Source: an uncultured Collinsella sp. (GTDB lineage Bacteria; Actinomycetota; Coriobacteriia; Coriobacteriales; Coriobacteriaceae). Taken from it: DNA of 5,537 nucleotides. Both the position numbers and the translations under genes were made by a program. The notes under the pieces are model-generated. The model had not been told where the DNA came from. It worked only from the letters and a program-made list of their open reading frames with translations, and did not search any database. The stretch spans positions 1 to 5,537 of the forward strand of contig CABUZE010000065.1 of NCBI GenBank assembly GCA_902495955.1, written 5' to 3'. Shown here in pieces: positions 1-4,997 of this stretch; the stretch's first letter is position 1, and the number at the start of each line of letters is the position of its first letter.

Positions 1-10
1 GGGGATTTGT

Positions 11-40
11 CGTTACGCGGTTTTACCAAACCGCGTAACG
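11..40. repeat. Perfect 13-bp hairpin with 4-nt loop
   Basis: The arms CGTTACGCGGTTT (11-23) and AAACCGCGTAACG (28-40) pair perfectly around the loop TACC. No T-run follows on either strand, so an ordinary intrinsic terminator is not supported. ATTTGTCGTT (5-14) lies at its left edge, and a near-identical ATTTGTCATT (71-80) lies just before the next hairpin, which suggests two related elements. Function unknown. Confidence 0.75.
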
Positions 41-59
41 GGCCGACGCTGCGCGCCGC

Positions 60-145
60 CCAGAGCGACAATTTGTCATTCAAAAGGCAAGGCATGACCA
101 GAAGGTCTATGCCTTGCCTTTTCCATGCCAACTTGTTCGCTCTGG
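60..145. repeat. Nested inverted repeat enclosing the 82-122 hairpin
   Basis: CCAGAGCGACAA (60-71) is complementary to TTGTTCGCTCTGG (133-145) with one extra T on the right. Together with the inner 14-bp stem this gives an 86-bp nested palindrome. The layout resembles a miniature palindromic element more than a plain terminator. No target-site duplication was recognised. Confidence 0.5.
82..122. terminator. Strong A/T-flanked hairpin, possible bidirectional terminator
   Basis: The arms AAAAGGCAAGGCAT (82-95) and ATGCCTTGCCTTTT (109-122) form a perfect 14-bp stem. The stem can continue as GACC (96-99)/GGTC (104-107) with T108 bulged and a tetraloop AGAA. The arm ends in TTTT on either strand, as in bidirectional intrinsic terminators, though the T-run is short and lies inside the stem. 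It would end a transcript entering from the left of the window. A repeat-element origin is the alternative, because a wider dyad encloses it. Confidence 0.5.
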
Positions 146-203
146 ACGCCGCTCGCTGTCCGTCCTCTGCCTGCGGCGTTGCCTTGCTCCGGATACGGTA
201 GGG

Positions 204-232
204 TAGTCATTGGGGACGTTCTTAAATGACTA
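204..232. repeat. 8-bp dyad with a GGGGAC-containing loop
   Basis: TAGTCATT (204-211) pairs with AATGACTA (225-232) around the 13-nt loop GGGGACGTTCTTA. The GGGGAC in the loop recalls the GGGGACA at 2902-2908 at the loop of the larger repeat downstream. The next bases, GTCGAAA (233-239) and GGGACA (240-245), match that repeat's left flank and loop, so this may be a degenerate or rearranged relative. Confidence 0.4.
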
Positions 233-395
233 GTCGAAAGGGACACTCTTGCACCAAATCTGCCGGCCCTCGCCGGGTTCGTACCTTACTTTACCGAGAT
301 AAAGTGAACGTGCAGATTCGTAACCCACTCGCAACCGTTCTATGGCACGATATTGAACGAATGTATGCTATGCGCTCAAATCTTTTGGGCAGAGT

Positions 396-400
396 GGGAG
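396..400 (+). promoter_or_regulatory. Ribosome binding site of the hydratase
   Basis: GGGAG lies 5 nt before the ATG at 406. It decides the start against the in-frame ATG at 226, which has no purine-rich Shine-Dalgarno sequence at proper spacing and would add 60 residues unlike the family. Confidence 0.6.
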
Positions 401-405
401 ACAGT

Positions 406-2706
406 ATGGTCAAGCTGTACGAGGACGGTATCTACCTGCGCGGCGGCAGCGAGGTTGTGCCTGCGGCCGAGGCTGCCGAGCGCGGTATTACGCAGACGCC
501 CGAGGATGCCAAGCGCGGCACCATCGCGTATTCGATTCTCCAGGCACACAATACGTCCGGCAATCCCGAGGCGCTCAAGATTCGCTTCGACGCCATGGCG
601 AGCCACGACATCACCTTTGTCGGCATCATCCAGACGGCGCGTGCCTCGGGCATGGAGCAGTTCCCGCTGCCTTACGTGCTCACCAACTGCCATAACTCGC
701 TGTGCGCCGTGGGCGGCACCATCAACGAGGACGACCACGTCTTTGGCCTCTCGGCTGCCAAGAAGTACGGCGGCATTTTCGTCCCGCCGCATATCGCCGT
801 CATTCACTCCTTTATGCGTGAGAACTTCGCCGGCTGCGGCAAGATGATCCTGGGCTCCGACTCGCACACCCGCTATGGCGCCCTGGGCACTATGGCCGTG
901 GGCGAGGGCGGTGGCGAGCTGGCAAAGCAGCTGCTGCGCGACACCTACGACGTCGCCTATCCCGGCGTCGTTGCCATCTACCTCACGGGCGCCCCACGCC
1001 CCGGCGTCGGCCCGCACGACGTGGCGCTCGCCATCATCCGTGCCGTCTTTGCCAAGGGCTACGTCAAGAACAAGGTCATGGAGTTCGTGGGCCCGGGCAT
1101 CGCGAGCATGACGACCGATTACCGCAACGGCGTCGACGTCATGACCACCGAGACCACCTGTCTGTCGAGCATCTGGGCTACCGACGAGGACACACACGCA
1201 TTTTTGGCCATGCACGGCCGCGGCGACGACTACCGCGAGCTCAAGCCCGCCGATGTCGCCTACTACGACGGTTGCGTCGAGGTCGATCTGTCGAGCATCA
1301 AGCCCATGATCGCGCTGCCGTTCCATCCTTCCAACGGCTTTGAGATTGACGAGCTCAACGAGAACCTCGAGGACATCCTGCACGAGGTGGAGCTCGAGGC
1401 CGCCAAGATCGGCGAGGGCAAGACGCACTTCAGCCTGCTCGACAAGATCGTCGATGGCAAGCTGCACGTGCAGCAGGGCGTGATCGCCGGCTGCTCGGGC
1501 GGCAACTACGACTCCGTGGTCCAGGCTGCCCGCGTGCTCAAGGGCGCCAACACCGGCTGCGGCGAGTTCTCGCTGTCGGTCTATCCCACGAGCCAGCCCG
1601 TGGCACTCGAGCTTACACGCCGCGGCTACATCTACGACCTTATGGAGGCCGGCGCGATTGTGCGCACGGCATTCTGCGGCCCGTGCTTCGGCGCCGGCGA
1701 CACGCCTGCCAACAACGGCCTTTCGATCCGCCACACCACGCGCAACTTCCCCAACCGCGAGGGTTCCAAGCCGGGCAACGGTCAGCTGAGCGCCGTGGCC
1801 CTGATGGACGCCCGCTCCATTGCGGCGACGGCTGCCAACGGCGGCGTCCTGACGCCGGCGACCGACCTGCCCGAGGAGACTTGGGACGAGGCCTGCGAGT
1901 ACACCTTTGACGACGCGCCGTACAAGAAGCGCGTGTACTGGGGCTTTGGCAAGGCTGAGCCGGCCGACGAGCTGGTCGAGGGCCCCAACATCAAGCCGTG
2001 GCCCGCGATGGAGCCTCTCGGCGACGACATCCTGCTCAAGGTGTGCTCCAAGATCATGGACCCGGTCACTACGACCGACGAGCTCATTCCCTCGGGCGAG
2101 ACGAGCTCCTTCCGCTCCAACCCTCTGGGTCTGGCTGAGTTTACGCTCAGCCGTCGCGACCCTGCCTACGTGGGCCGCTCCAAGGAGGTCGACGCGGTGG
2201 AAAAGCGCCGCGTTGCCGGCGAGGCAGCGGGCGACCTGGCGGCACTCGATGCCGAGCTTGCCAGCGTGTTTGAGGCGCTGACCGGCGCGGGTGTCGCGGC
2301 CGATGCCAAGGCGACTGAGTACGGCTCCATGCTCTATGCCAAGAAGCCCGGTGACGGTTCTGCCCGCGAGCAGGCCGCGAGCTGCCAGCGCGTAATTGGC
2401 GGCCTGGCCAACATCGTCCACGAGTACGCCACCAAGCGCTATCGCTCCAACGTGATGAACTGGGGCATGGTGCCCTTCCAGATGGAGGCCGAGCCCAGCT
2501 TTGAGGTGGGCGACTACGTCTTTGTGCCGGGTATCCGCGCCGCGCTCGACGGCGACCTGAAGGACATCGCCGCTTACGTGGTTCGCGCCGATGGTGCGGT
2601 CGAGCAGATTGAGCTCTACATTGCCGATATGACGGCAGAGGAGCGTGCCATCGTCAAGGCCGGCTGCCTGATCAACTACAACAAGTTCAAGGCCGCTGCC
2701 GAGTAA
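406..2706 (+). CDS. Aconitase-family hydratase, substrate unknown
   Basis: The product has 766 residues and belongs to the aconitase/isopropylmalate isomerase superfamily. These are 4Fe-4S enzymes that dehydrate and rehydrate hydroxy-acids in the cytoplasm. Visible motifs in order are Asp-Ser-His-Thr at 152-155, Gly-Cys-Ser-Gly-Gly-Asn with Cys363, Cys-Gly-Pro-Cys with Cys424 and Cys427, Arg-Asn-Phe-Pro-Asn-Arg at 446-451, and Gly-Ser-Ala-Arg-Glu at 651-655 in the C-terminal swivel domain. The C-terminus reads [13 protein letters not shown], like the family's usual end. All three cluster-ligand cysteines are present. By comparison with mitochondrial aconitase, CTNSS has become CSGGN, Asn446 is Thr445, and the second Ser of GSSRE is Ala653, so citrate need not be the substrate. 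The start at 406 is chosen because GGGAG (396-400) sits 5 nt upstream and recognisable homology begins there. It resembles the uncharacterised YbhJ-like hydratases. Transcription appears monocistronic, ending at 2852-2884. Confidence 0.93.
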   Translation: MVKLYEDGIYLRGGSEVVPAAEAAERGITQTPEDAKRGTIAYSILQAHNTSGNPEALKIRFDAMASHDITFVGIIQTARASGMEQFPLPYVLTNCHNSLCAVGGTINEDDHVFGLSAAKKYGGIFVPPHIAVIHSFMRENFAGCGKMILGSDSHTRYGALGTMAVGEGGGELAKQLLRDTYDVAYPGVVAIYLTGAPRPGVGPHDVALAIIRAVFAKGYVKNKVMEFVGPGIASMTTDYRNGVDVMTTETTCLSSIWATDEDTHAFLAMHGRGDDYRELKPADVAYYDGCVEVDLSSIKPMIALPFHPSNGFEIDELNENLEDILHEVELEAAKIGEGKTHFSLLDKIVDGKLHVQQGVIAGCSGGNYDSVVQAARVLKGANTGCGEFSLSVYPTSQPVALELTRRGYIYDLMEAGAIVRTAFCGPCFGAGDTPANNGLSIRHTTRNFPNREGSKPGNGQLSAVALMDARSIAATAANGGVLTPATDLPEETWDEACEYTFDDAPYKKRVYWGFGKAEPADELVEGPNIKPWPAMEPLGDDILLKVCSKIMDPVTTTDELIPSGETSSFRSNPLGLAEFTLSRRDPAYVGRSKEVDAVEKRRVAGEAAGDLAALDAELASVFEALTGAGVAADAKATEYGSMLYAKKPGDGSAREQAASCQRVIGGLANIVHEYATKRYRSNVMNWGMVPFQMEAEPSFEVGDYVFVPGIRAALDGDLKDIAAYVVRADGAVEQIELYIADMTAEERAIVKAGCLINYNKFKAAAE

Positions 2707-2721
2707 CGCACTTAATTGTCC

Positions 2722-2794
2722 GCCCGGGCTTACCCTTTCCCGCCCGCTCACGCGCTTCGCGAGGGTCGCGTTCGGGAAAGGGTAAGCCTCGGGC
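2722..2794. repeat. Long 3' hairpin, about 20-bp stem with one bulge
   Basis: The arm at 2722-2742 pairs with 2773-2794, including GCTTACCCTTTCCCG (2728-2742) against CGGGAAAGGGTAAGC (2773-2787) and GCCCG against CGGGC at the base, with T2789 bulged. The 30-nt apical loop can pair further, for example ACGCG (2750-2754) with CGCGT (2767-2771). It begins 16 nt after the hydratase stop codon. No good T-run follows, so it may protect the 3' end of the mRNA or be a repeat element rather than terminate on its own. Confidence 0.65.
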
Positions 2795-2851
2795 TACATT
2801 TCTGCGTTCTCGTTGGGTCTTGAGGGACGCTAATAAATAGACTTGCTTGAT

Positions 2852-2884
2852 GCCGCCTCTGTTATCGGGGCGGCTTCTTTTTTG
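2852..2884 (+). terminator. Intrinsic terminator after the hydratase
   Basis: GCCGCCTC (2852-2859) pairs with GGGGCGGC (2867-2874), including one G-T pair, around a 7-nt loop, followed by TTCTTTTTTTG. A GC-rich stem with a T-tract is the classical intrinsic form. It is the most likely transcription end for the hydratase, about 150 bp after its stop codon. Confidence 0.8.
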
Positions 2885-2930
2885 TCGAAAACCGCCACAA
2901 AGGGGACAGGCACCTTTGTGGCGGTGGGGA
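2884..2930. repeat. Stem-loop repeat, copy 1 (13-bp stem, loop GGACAGGCA)
   Basis: The arms ACCGCCACAAAGG (2891-2903) and CCTTTGTGGCGGT (2913-2925) pair perfectly around a 9-nt loop. The element carries GTCGAAA on the left and GGGGA on the right. It lies downstream of the minus-strand gene that ends at 2980. Read on the minus strand the stem is followed by TTTTCGAC, so it could be a weak terminator for that gene. The GGGGACAGGCACC core resembles the short palindromes known as REP sequences, which RAYT transposases can mobilise. That family link is from memory. Confidence 0.85.
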
Positions 2931-2979
2931 ACGAGCTCGATGTTGTTGTGATCGTTGAGCGGTATGTTAATGAGCGTCC

Positions 2980-3648
2980 CTACAGGATTTCATCCGGGCT
3001 GGCGGGTTTGGTTGTTTTGGGGATGCCGAGTTTGGATGACGCGAAATCGTCAACATCGTCCTTGATTCCATCTTTGGTGTAGACGGTGACCGTATAGGTG
3101 CTGTGCCCGAATTCGCTCTTGTCGCGTGTCGCCCAGGCCTGCCAGTAGGCAGCCCCGTTTCGCCCTTTGATTTTTCCGACACGGCGGAGTTCTGTTCGCT
3201 TTAATTGCTGGTTGCTATAGATGGTTCGACCGGCCTCCTCGGTGAGCCCGCACTGTCCAAGCATCTTGTCGAGGACTTGGTTCATGTGGCGCTCATCGGT
3301 GTTTGGTGCGTAGTCGTAGGCGAGGGTGATGGAGTCGAGTGGCTGGTCGTCGATCAGATAGTTTAGCGCCTGAGGTTCAAGGCAAAAATAGGGGGAGCAT
3401 CCGTCGACCTTGCCGAGCAACGGTAACTTGGACTGCCAACTTCCGGTGGGAATTGCATATTCGTAGAACACGCCACGGCAGACAAAGGAGAGCGAGGTGG
3501 CACGCGAGCCGGCGTCGATCATCCCGCAAAGATCGAAGGGCGAGGCGATACCAAAAGAAAAGGGCGTGATGACGATAAGGAAGAGCATCACGATGGGTAT
3601 GGCGAGAATGGCGATGACGTTGCGACCGGTGGAATGAGACGGCTTCAT
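2980..3648 (-). CDS. Hypothetical protein with one N-terminal membrane segment
   Basis: The product has 222 residues and I do not recognise it. The N-terminus (Met-Lys-Pro-Ser-His) leads into a hydrophobic stretch at about 11-34 (VIAILAIPIVMLFLIVITPF at its core), then a polar region with cysteines at 41, 57, 84, 89 and 133 and a lysine- and aspartate-rich C-terminus. This fits a membrane-anchored protein with its main domain outside the cytoplasm, where the cysteines might pair. No lipobox is seen. The start at 3648 is preferred over an in-frame ATG at 3666 because GAGGAG (complement of 3654-3659) stands 5 nt upstream. It is divergent from the gene at 3883, and repeat copies lie on both sides. 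Codons are visibly less GC-biased than in the hydratase or clpB, suggesting an accessory gene. No function can be assigned. Confidence 0.75.
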   Translation of the reverse strand: MKPSHSTGRNVIAILAIPIVMLFLIVITPFSFGIASPFDLCGMIDAGSRATSLSFVCRGVFYEYAIPTGSWQSKLPLLGKVDGCSPYFCLEPQALNYLIDDQPLDSITLAYDYAPNTDERHMNQVLDKMLGQCGLTEEAGRTIYSNQQLKRTELRRVGKIKGRNGAAYWQAWATRDKSEFGHSTYTVTVYTKDGIKDDVDDFASSKLGIPKTTKPASPDEIL

Positions 3649-3653
3649 ATGCG

Positions 3654-3659
3654 CTCCTC
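3654..3659 (-). promoter_or_regulatory. Ribosome binding site deciding the start of the 222-residue protein
   Basis: On the minus strand this reads GAGGAG, followed by 5 nt and ATG (3648). The match to a Shine-Dalgarno sequence favours 3648 over the ATG at 3666. Confidence 0.65.
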
Positions 3660-3696
3660 GAGACAAAGATCTGTTGAGGATAGGCAGAAATGGATA

Positions 3697-3709
3697 TGTT
3701 CAGAGAACA
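3697..3709. promoter_or_regulatory. Short perfect dyad TGTTC-N3-GAACA, possible operator
   Basis: TGTTC (3697-3701) and GAACA (3705-3709) form a perfect 5-bp dyad with a 3-bp spacer. It lies about 50 bp upstream of the minus-strand gene's start, where a regulator would be expected to act. No regulator family was recognised, and a dyad this short can arise by chance. Confidence 0.25.
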
Positions 3710-3751
3710 ATTCAAGTTTAATCTCATGGCGCGAGATGGTCGACCGTTAGC

Positions 3752-3798
3752 GTCGAAAACCACCACAAAGGTGCCTGTCCCCTTTGTGGTGGTGGGGA
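3752..3798. repeat. Stem-loop repeat, copy 2 (13-bp stem, loop TGCCTGTCC)
   Basis: The arms ACCACCACAAAGG (3759-3771) and CCTTTGTGGTGGT (3781-3793) pair perfectly. The left flank GTCGAAA and the right flank GGGGA are the same, on the same strand, as in copy 1, but the loop is the exact reverse complement of the loop in copy 1. The one arm position that differs from copy 1 changes on both sides, keeping the pair (G-C becomes A-T). It sits between the divergent genes, upstream of both. Confidence 0.85.
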
Positions 3799-3812
3799 GT
3801 GGACGGCTTCTT

Positions 3813-3841
3813 TTGGTGATAGTGTTAGCTGGAGGTATCAT
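3813..3841 (+). promoter_or_regulatory. Candidate promoter of the 223-residue protein
   Basis: TTGGTG (3813-3818) and TATCAT (3836-3841) are separated by 17 nt. The -10 box matches TATAAT at 5 of 6 positions, and the -35 box matches TTGACA at 3 of 6. Transcription would start near 3848. That leaves no leader for the ATG at 3850 but a normal leader for the GTG at 3883. Confidence 0.45.
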
Positions 3842-3868
3842 TAGGGCACATGGCGCGGGTTTGCATTG

Positions 3869-3875
3869 TGGGGTG
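3869..3875 (+). promoter_or_regulatory. Ribosome binding site supporting the GTG start at 3883
   Basis: TGGGGTG lies 7 nt before GTG (3883) and differs by one base from GAGGTG-type Shine-Dalgarno cores. The alternative ATG at 3850 has only AGGG 4 nt upstream. Confidence 0.45.
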
Positions 3876-3882
3876 TTTTGCC

Positions 3883-4554
3883 GTGAGCCGTTCTGCCCGT
3901 ATTGGATTGATTGTCTTGGCGCTTGCGATCGCTGTGGTTGGCGCGGGCGCTGTCGGTATGGCATTTCTACCTGCTGCGGTGACGGAGCCGGTGGTCAAGC
4001 CTGTGACTCAATCTGTCGAACTTCTGACCGGCGCTGCCAAGCCCGAGACCATTACCGTTGATTTTGATGAGCAGCCGGCTGCGCTGGGCATTAGTAATTA
4101 TCCACTTATTCAGCTTGGGGCTATGCGCTATACCACGGATTCTAGTCTGATCGACAGGGCGTCCGAGCTGCTCAAGGGCAAAACCTTTAAGCGCTGGTAT
4201 GGATATGCGTCCTATCGGGCAAAAGCGAACGACATGGTTGGCGGATGCCACTCTTCCATCGAGCTGGACACTGCAAACGGCGCAAAGTTATGTGATGTCT
4301 CGTACGATCCGGGCTACGAGGGCAATGAGGGTCCGGGCATCTACATCATGGACGACGCTGTCGCCTATGTCATGGAGGGCGACCAGACCGAGCTCAACGA
4401 TTTTATGGGCCAGTGTATCCAAGATGCCTATAAACAGACCTGCTTGCCCGACCCGCAGACTGCACGCGATAGTGGGTCTGCCCGTACATGGCTGTTCGAG
4501 GATGAGATGCCCTGGACCGTCGAATCGGGAAGTACGGGTGCGGCAAGTAAATAG
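3883..4554 (+). CDS. Hypothetical protein with one N-terminal membrane segment
   Basis: The product has 223 residues from the GTG start and I do not recognise it. After Met-Ser-Arg-Ser-Ala-Arg comes a hydrophobic helix at about 7-29, a proline- and valine-containing linker to about 55, then a mixed globular part with cysteines at 122, 137, 178 and 187. The pattern suggests a membrane-anchored or exported protein with an extracytoplasmic domain. A signal-peptidase cut after the helix cannot be excluded. An ATG at 3850 would give 234 residues, but the extra 11 place a second hydrophobic, cysteine-containing stretch before Arg-Ser-Ala-Arg and have a poor ribosome site, so GTG is preferred. It is divergent from the gene at 2980-3648. 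The two share size and topology but no alignment I can see. Repeat copy 3 starts 8 nt after the stop. Codons are less GC-rich than in the flanking conserved genes. Confidence 0.75.
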   Translation: MSRSARIGLIVLALAIAVVGAGAVGMAFLPAAVTEPVVKPVTQSVELLTGAAKPETITVDFDEQPAALGISNYPLIQLGAMRYTTDSSLIDRASELLKGKTFKRWYGYASYRAKANDMVGGCHSSIELDTANGAKLCDVSYDPGYEGNEGPGIYIMDDAVAYVMEGDQTELNDFMGQCIQDAYKQTCLPDPQTARDSGSARTWLFEDEMPWTVESGSTGAASK

Positions 4555-4561
4555 AGACTGC

Positions 4562-4598
4562 AACCACCACAAAGGTACCCGTCCCCTTTGTAGTAGTT
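4562..4598. repeat. Stem-loop repeat, copy 3 (imperfect, loop TACCCGTCC)
   Basis: The left arm AACCACCACAAAGG (4562-4575) equals that of copy 2. The right arm CCTTTGTAGTAGTT (4585-4598) carries two G-to-A changes (4592, 4595) that break pairs, and the loop differs from copy 2 at two positions. Loop orientation follows copy 2. The GTCGAAA and GGGGA flanks are absent. It looks like a decaying copy. It lies directly after the stop codon of the 223-residue protein and could act as a weak 3' hairpin. Confidence 0.7.
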
Positions 4599-4607
4599 CT
4601 CGGTTTG

Positions 4608-4662
4608 TCTCGATCTGTAACATCTTGGCCGCTAAAAGTGGGTCTGGTGTTACAGATTTAGA
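4608..4662. repeat. Periodic palindrome A (ATCTGTAACA / TGTTACAGAT)
   Basis: The core arms are 4613-4622 and 4648-4657, 10 perfect pairs, with partial outward pairing of TCT (4608-4610) to AGA (4660-4662). The inner segment is 25 nt and pairs poorly. It is centred at 4635. Confidence 0.75.
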
Positions 4663-4688
4663 TTTTTGATCCGGGTGTTTTCTGTTCG

Positions 4689-4743
4689 TCTCGATTTGTA
4701 ACAGATAGAGCTCTATTTGCTGACTAGATGTTACAGATTTAGA
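4689..4743. repeat. Periodic palindrome B (ATTTGTAACA / TGTTACAGAT)
   Basis: The core arms are 4694-4703 and 4729-4738, with one T-G pair at 4696/4736. The inner segment is again 25 nt and contains a separate perfect 12-bp palindrome, ATAGAGCTCTAT (4705-4716). It is centred at 4716, 81 bp from A. Outer bases TCTCG and TTAGA repeat those of A. Confidence 0.75.
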
Positions 4744-4767
4744 TAAACGGGTGCCGCTGGTCATTTC

Positions 4768-4824
4768 ATCTCAATCTGTAACATCTAGCGCCATAAACAG
4801 CCGCTAGATGTTACAGATTGAGAT
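4768..4824. repeat. Periodic palindrome C, perfect 23-bp stem
   Basis: Arm 4768-4790 is the exact reverse complement of 4802-4824, with the 11-nt loop CCATAAACAGC. It includes the same ATCTGTAACA core (4774-4783, 4809-4818) and is centred at 4796, 80 bp from B. It is the best preserved of the three. No T-run follows, so a terminator role is unlikely. Confidence 0.85.
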
Positions 4825-4870
4825 AGTAAGGGGACGAGGCCGTAGCGGGTGAGCGCACCTGTTCCCTATC

Positions 4871-4899
4871 TTTCAATCACTCAGAAAATCTTATATATA
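4871..4899 (+). promoter_or_regulatory. Weak candidate promoter for clpB
   Basis: TTTCAA (4871-4876) and TATATA (4894-4899) are 17 nt apart in the only AT-rich patch upstream of clpB. Matches to the consensus are partial (3 and 4 of 6). TATAAG (4916-4921) is a better -10 box (5 of 6), but no convincing -35 box lies 17 nt upstream of it. Confidence 0.3.
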
Positions 4900-4923
4900 G
4901 AGACTTAGATTTGTGTATAAGAT
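4888..4923. promoter_or_regulatory. Inverted repeat ATCTTATA-N20-TATAAGAT upstream of clpB
   Basis: ATCTTATA (4888-4895) and TATAAGAT (4916-4923) are exact inverted repeats separated by 20 bp. They overlap the candidate promoter boxes, where a repressor could act. The sequence matches neither the HspR (HAIR) nor the HrcA (CIRCE) consensus, so any regulator is unknown. Confidence 0.35.
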
Positions 4924-4962
4924 CGCGCAAAGCTGGCAACAATACTTCTCGAACAACGTGAA

Positions 4963-4986
4963 GCCGCCCCGTAGGGCGGCCGCCCC
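4963..4986 (+). promoter_or_regulatory. GC-rich hairpin in the clpB leader
   Basis: GCCGCCC (4963-4969) pairs with GGGCGGC (4974-4980) around the loop CGTA. A second GCCGCCCC copy (4979-4986) overlaps the right arm, and GGGCGGCCGCCC (4974-4985) is itself palindromic. The hairpin ends about 10 nt before the AGAGG ribosome site. It may stabilise the leader or modulate initiation. It has no T-run. Confidence 0.4.
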
Positions 4987-4989
4987 AAG

Positions 4990-4997
4990 AGAGGTGA
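4990..4997 (+). promoter_or_regulatory. Ribosome binding site of clpB
   Basis: AGAGGTGA precedes the ATG at 5002, with 7 nt between AGAGG and the start codon. The match supports this start. Confidence 0.7.

Larger units (their letters stand above)
1..405. other. Gene-free region with a palindrome cluster, then the hydratase leader
   Basis: I see no gene here. Bases 1-145 are dominated by two hairpins (11-40 and 82-122), the second inside a wider dyad (60-145). Bases 204-232 form an 8-bp dyad with GGGGAC in its loop, followed by GTCGAAAGGGACA (233-245), which resembles the flank and loop of the repeat at 2884-2925. Bases 256-395 show only small weak dyads, such as CCGGC/GCCGG at 263-276, and no tRNA. 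A TTGAAC at 353-358 and a TATGCT at 364-369 are too close together to make a promoter, and no convincing promoter was found. The frame of the following gene stays open upstream to an ATG at 226, but that stretch has no family-like sequence and overlaps the repeat material. Confidence 0.6.

Noticed and set aside
7..201. 64-codon open frame on the plus strand
   Set aside because: It runs through both hairpins of the palindrome cluster, has no ribosome site and no recognisable product.
256..330. tRNA suggested by GGGTTCGTACC
   Set aside because: There is no matching T-stem, acceptor stem or anticodon arm around it.
226..405. 60-residue N-terminal extension of the hydratase
   Set aside because: There is no Shine-Dalgarno sequence, no family-like residues, and overlap with repeat-like sequence. 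The ATG at 406 has GGGAG at good spacing and gives a family-typical length.
376..2751. 791-codon open frame on the minus strand opposite the hydratase
   Set aside because: It lies almost entirely within the hydratase on the other strand. Strong GC bias at third positions keeps the antisense frame open, and the translation shows no family motifs and an unnatural composition rich in Val, Gly, Leu and His.
2843..3082. 79-codon open frame on the plus strand
   Set aside because: It crosses the hydratase terminator and repeat copy 1 and then the 3' end of the minus-strand gene. It is not plausible as a gene.
3377..3964. 195-codon open frame on the minus strand
   Set aside because: It is a shadow of the 222-residue gene in another frame, and its upstream part is a translation of repeat copy 2 (peptide TTKGTGTFVVV).
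4288..4764. 158-codon open frame on the minus strand
   Set aside because: It reads through palindromes A and B, repeat copy 3 and the reverse of the 223-residue gene. The repeated peptide fragments come from the repeats.
4608..4824. CRISPR array
   Set aside because: There are only three units, each unit is internally palindromic over 45-57 bp, the intervening sequences are not flanked by identical direct repeats, and no cas gene is present.
4904..4915. Degenerate seventh half-site of the ATCTGTAACA family (CTTAGATTTGTG)
   Set aside because: Only GATTTGT is shared with palindrome B, and it is out of phase with the 80-bp period. This is too weak to claim.
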